From assembly GCA_030374805.1 (NCBI GenBank), contig JARGSG010000197.1, positions 1,116,001-1,180,000 of the forward strand: a DNA stretch of 64,000 nt. Reading direction: 5' to 3'. The position numbers and the translations under genes were made by a program. Shown here piece after piece: positions 63,676-64,000 of this stretch (positions are counted from its first letter, which is position 1; each line of letters begins with the position of its first letter). A model generated the notes under the pieces. The model was given only the letters and a program-made list of their open reading frames with translations. It did no database searches and had not been told where the DNA came from. The stretch comes from Gracilaria gracilis. Taxonomy: Eukaryota; Rhodophyta; Florideophyceae; Gracilariales; Gracilariaceae.

Positions 63676-64000
63676 TGATACGGAAAACGGTGCGGGTGAT
63701 GACAAACCCAAGGACGGGGGGACACGAACACAAAGCAAACGGGACACAACAGAACGTGCTCTCGAGAGTACCAGCCCAACACGCTGTGTAGCGGTAGTAG
63801 GCAAGAGTCCGTAGTAAACACATAAAGTGCACAAAGTAGCAACTAAAAAGCGGAGACGTGTAGCAAGCAGAAACCACAGCACGACCAAAACTATAGGTCT
63901 AGTGCTGGCAGAAGCTAACACGAAACGACAACAGAGAAGCAGCAGCTCCCTCTCGCAGACCCGAACGTACGTCACCTGCGGGGAACAACGCTTCCAGAGT
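63676..64000 (-). repeat. Right long terminal repeat of the Ty3-like element (minus orientation, cut by window end)
   Basis: The reverse complement of 63676-64000 matches the left repeat closely and ends in the same TATCA and primer-binding-like TGGTGTCCTCATG. It is the 5' repeat with respect to Gag and Pol. The outer part is beyond the window. Confidence 0.85.

Larger units (their letters stand above)
59447..64000 (-). mobile_element. Ty3-like LTR retrotransposon, broken fossil, running off the window
   Basis: The element contains a Gag frame and a protease-to-reverse-transcriptase frame on the minus strand, with a long terminal repeat at each end. The left repeat reads on the plus strand and the right repeat on the minus strand, so the two face each other. 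The ~340 bp that can be compared (59950-60289 and 63660-64000) are about 99% identical, which suggests a young element. It is broken: the coding part is incomplete and the repeats are inverted (at least two breaks). The outer limit of the right repeat is beyond the window; the left limit near 59.45-59.49 kb is uncertain. Confidence 0.8.

Overview
The window looks like nuclear DNA of a red alga, most likely a florideophyte of the Chondrus crispus type. This is an inference. It rests on long single-exon genes with only one clear spliceosomal intron, a nuclear gene for a bacterial-type gyrase A subunit with an N-terminal extension (expected of a plastid-bearing eukaryote), animal-type haem peroxidases, a hedgehog-type Hint domain outside animals, and gene clusters separated by gene-poor stretches and transposable elements.

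Layout. 1-3.4 kb: no gene. 3.4-5.2 kb (-): secreted beta-helix-like protein ending in a hedgehog-type Hint domain. 7.7-12.7 kb (-): two tandem secreted animal-type haem peroxidases. 12.8-15.5 kb (+): a very GC-rich block with an RluA/RPUSD1-like pseudouridine synthase and a protein O-mannosyltransferase lacking MIR domains. 17.7-20.5 kb (+): secreted, extremely acidic protein with ten 34-residue repeats. 21.1-24.0 kb (-): gyrase A. 24.6-37.8 kb: four paralogues (A-D) of an unrecognised secreted six-cysteine family, interrupted by a tRNA-derived element (27.3 kb) and an apparently intact pogo-like DNA transposon (28.3-30.3 kb). 40.2-45.0 kb (+): 1598-residue protein ending in a ZC3HC1/NIPA-type module, a candidate nuclear-basket protein. 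45.7-50.5 kb: two NAD(P)-binding atypical SDR paralogues in inverted orientation around an orphan Gag-like reading frame. 51.6-52.5 kb: membrane-anchored FkbM-like methyltransferase, followed by a LINE 3' fragment. 54.0-55.1 kb (-): DUF2235 serine hydrolase with one 84-bp intron. 55.4-59.4 kb: complete-ended PIF/Harbinger element. 59.4-64.0 kb: Ty3-like LTR element whose two terminal repeats face each other.

How the genes fit together. Many host genes serve the secretory route or cell surface: the Hint protein, both peroxidases, the acidic repeat protein, the four six-Cys proteins, the O-mannosyltransferase and the membrane methyltransferase. The six-Cys genes have short TATA promoters 65-110 bp before the start, and two of them (C and D) share an identical 14-bp upstream motif. 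The strongest candidates for undescribed biology are the six-Cys family with its shared promoter motif, the Hint protein, the ZC3HC1-type protein with a half-degenerate zinc module and a possible Ran-binding/PH-like domain, and the acidic repeat protein. All calls come from reading the sequence; no database search was run.
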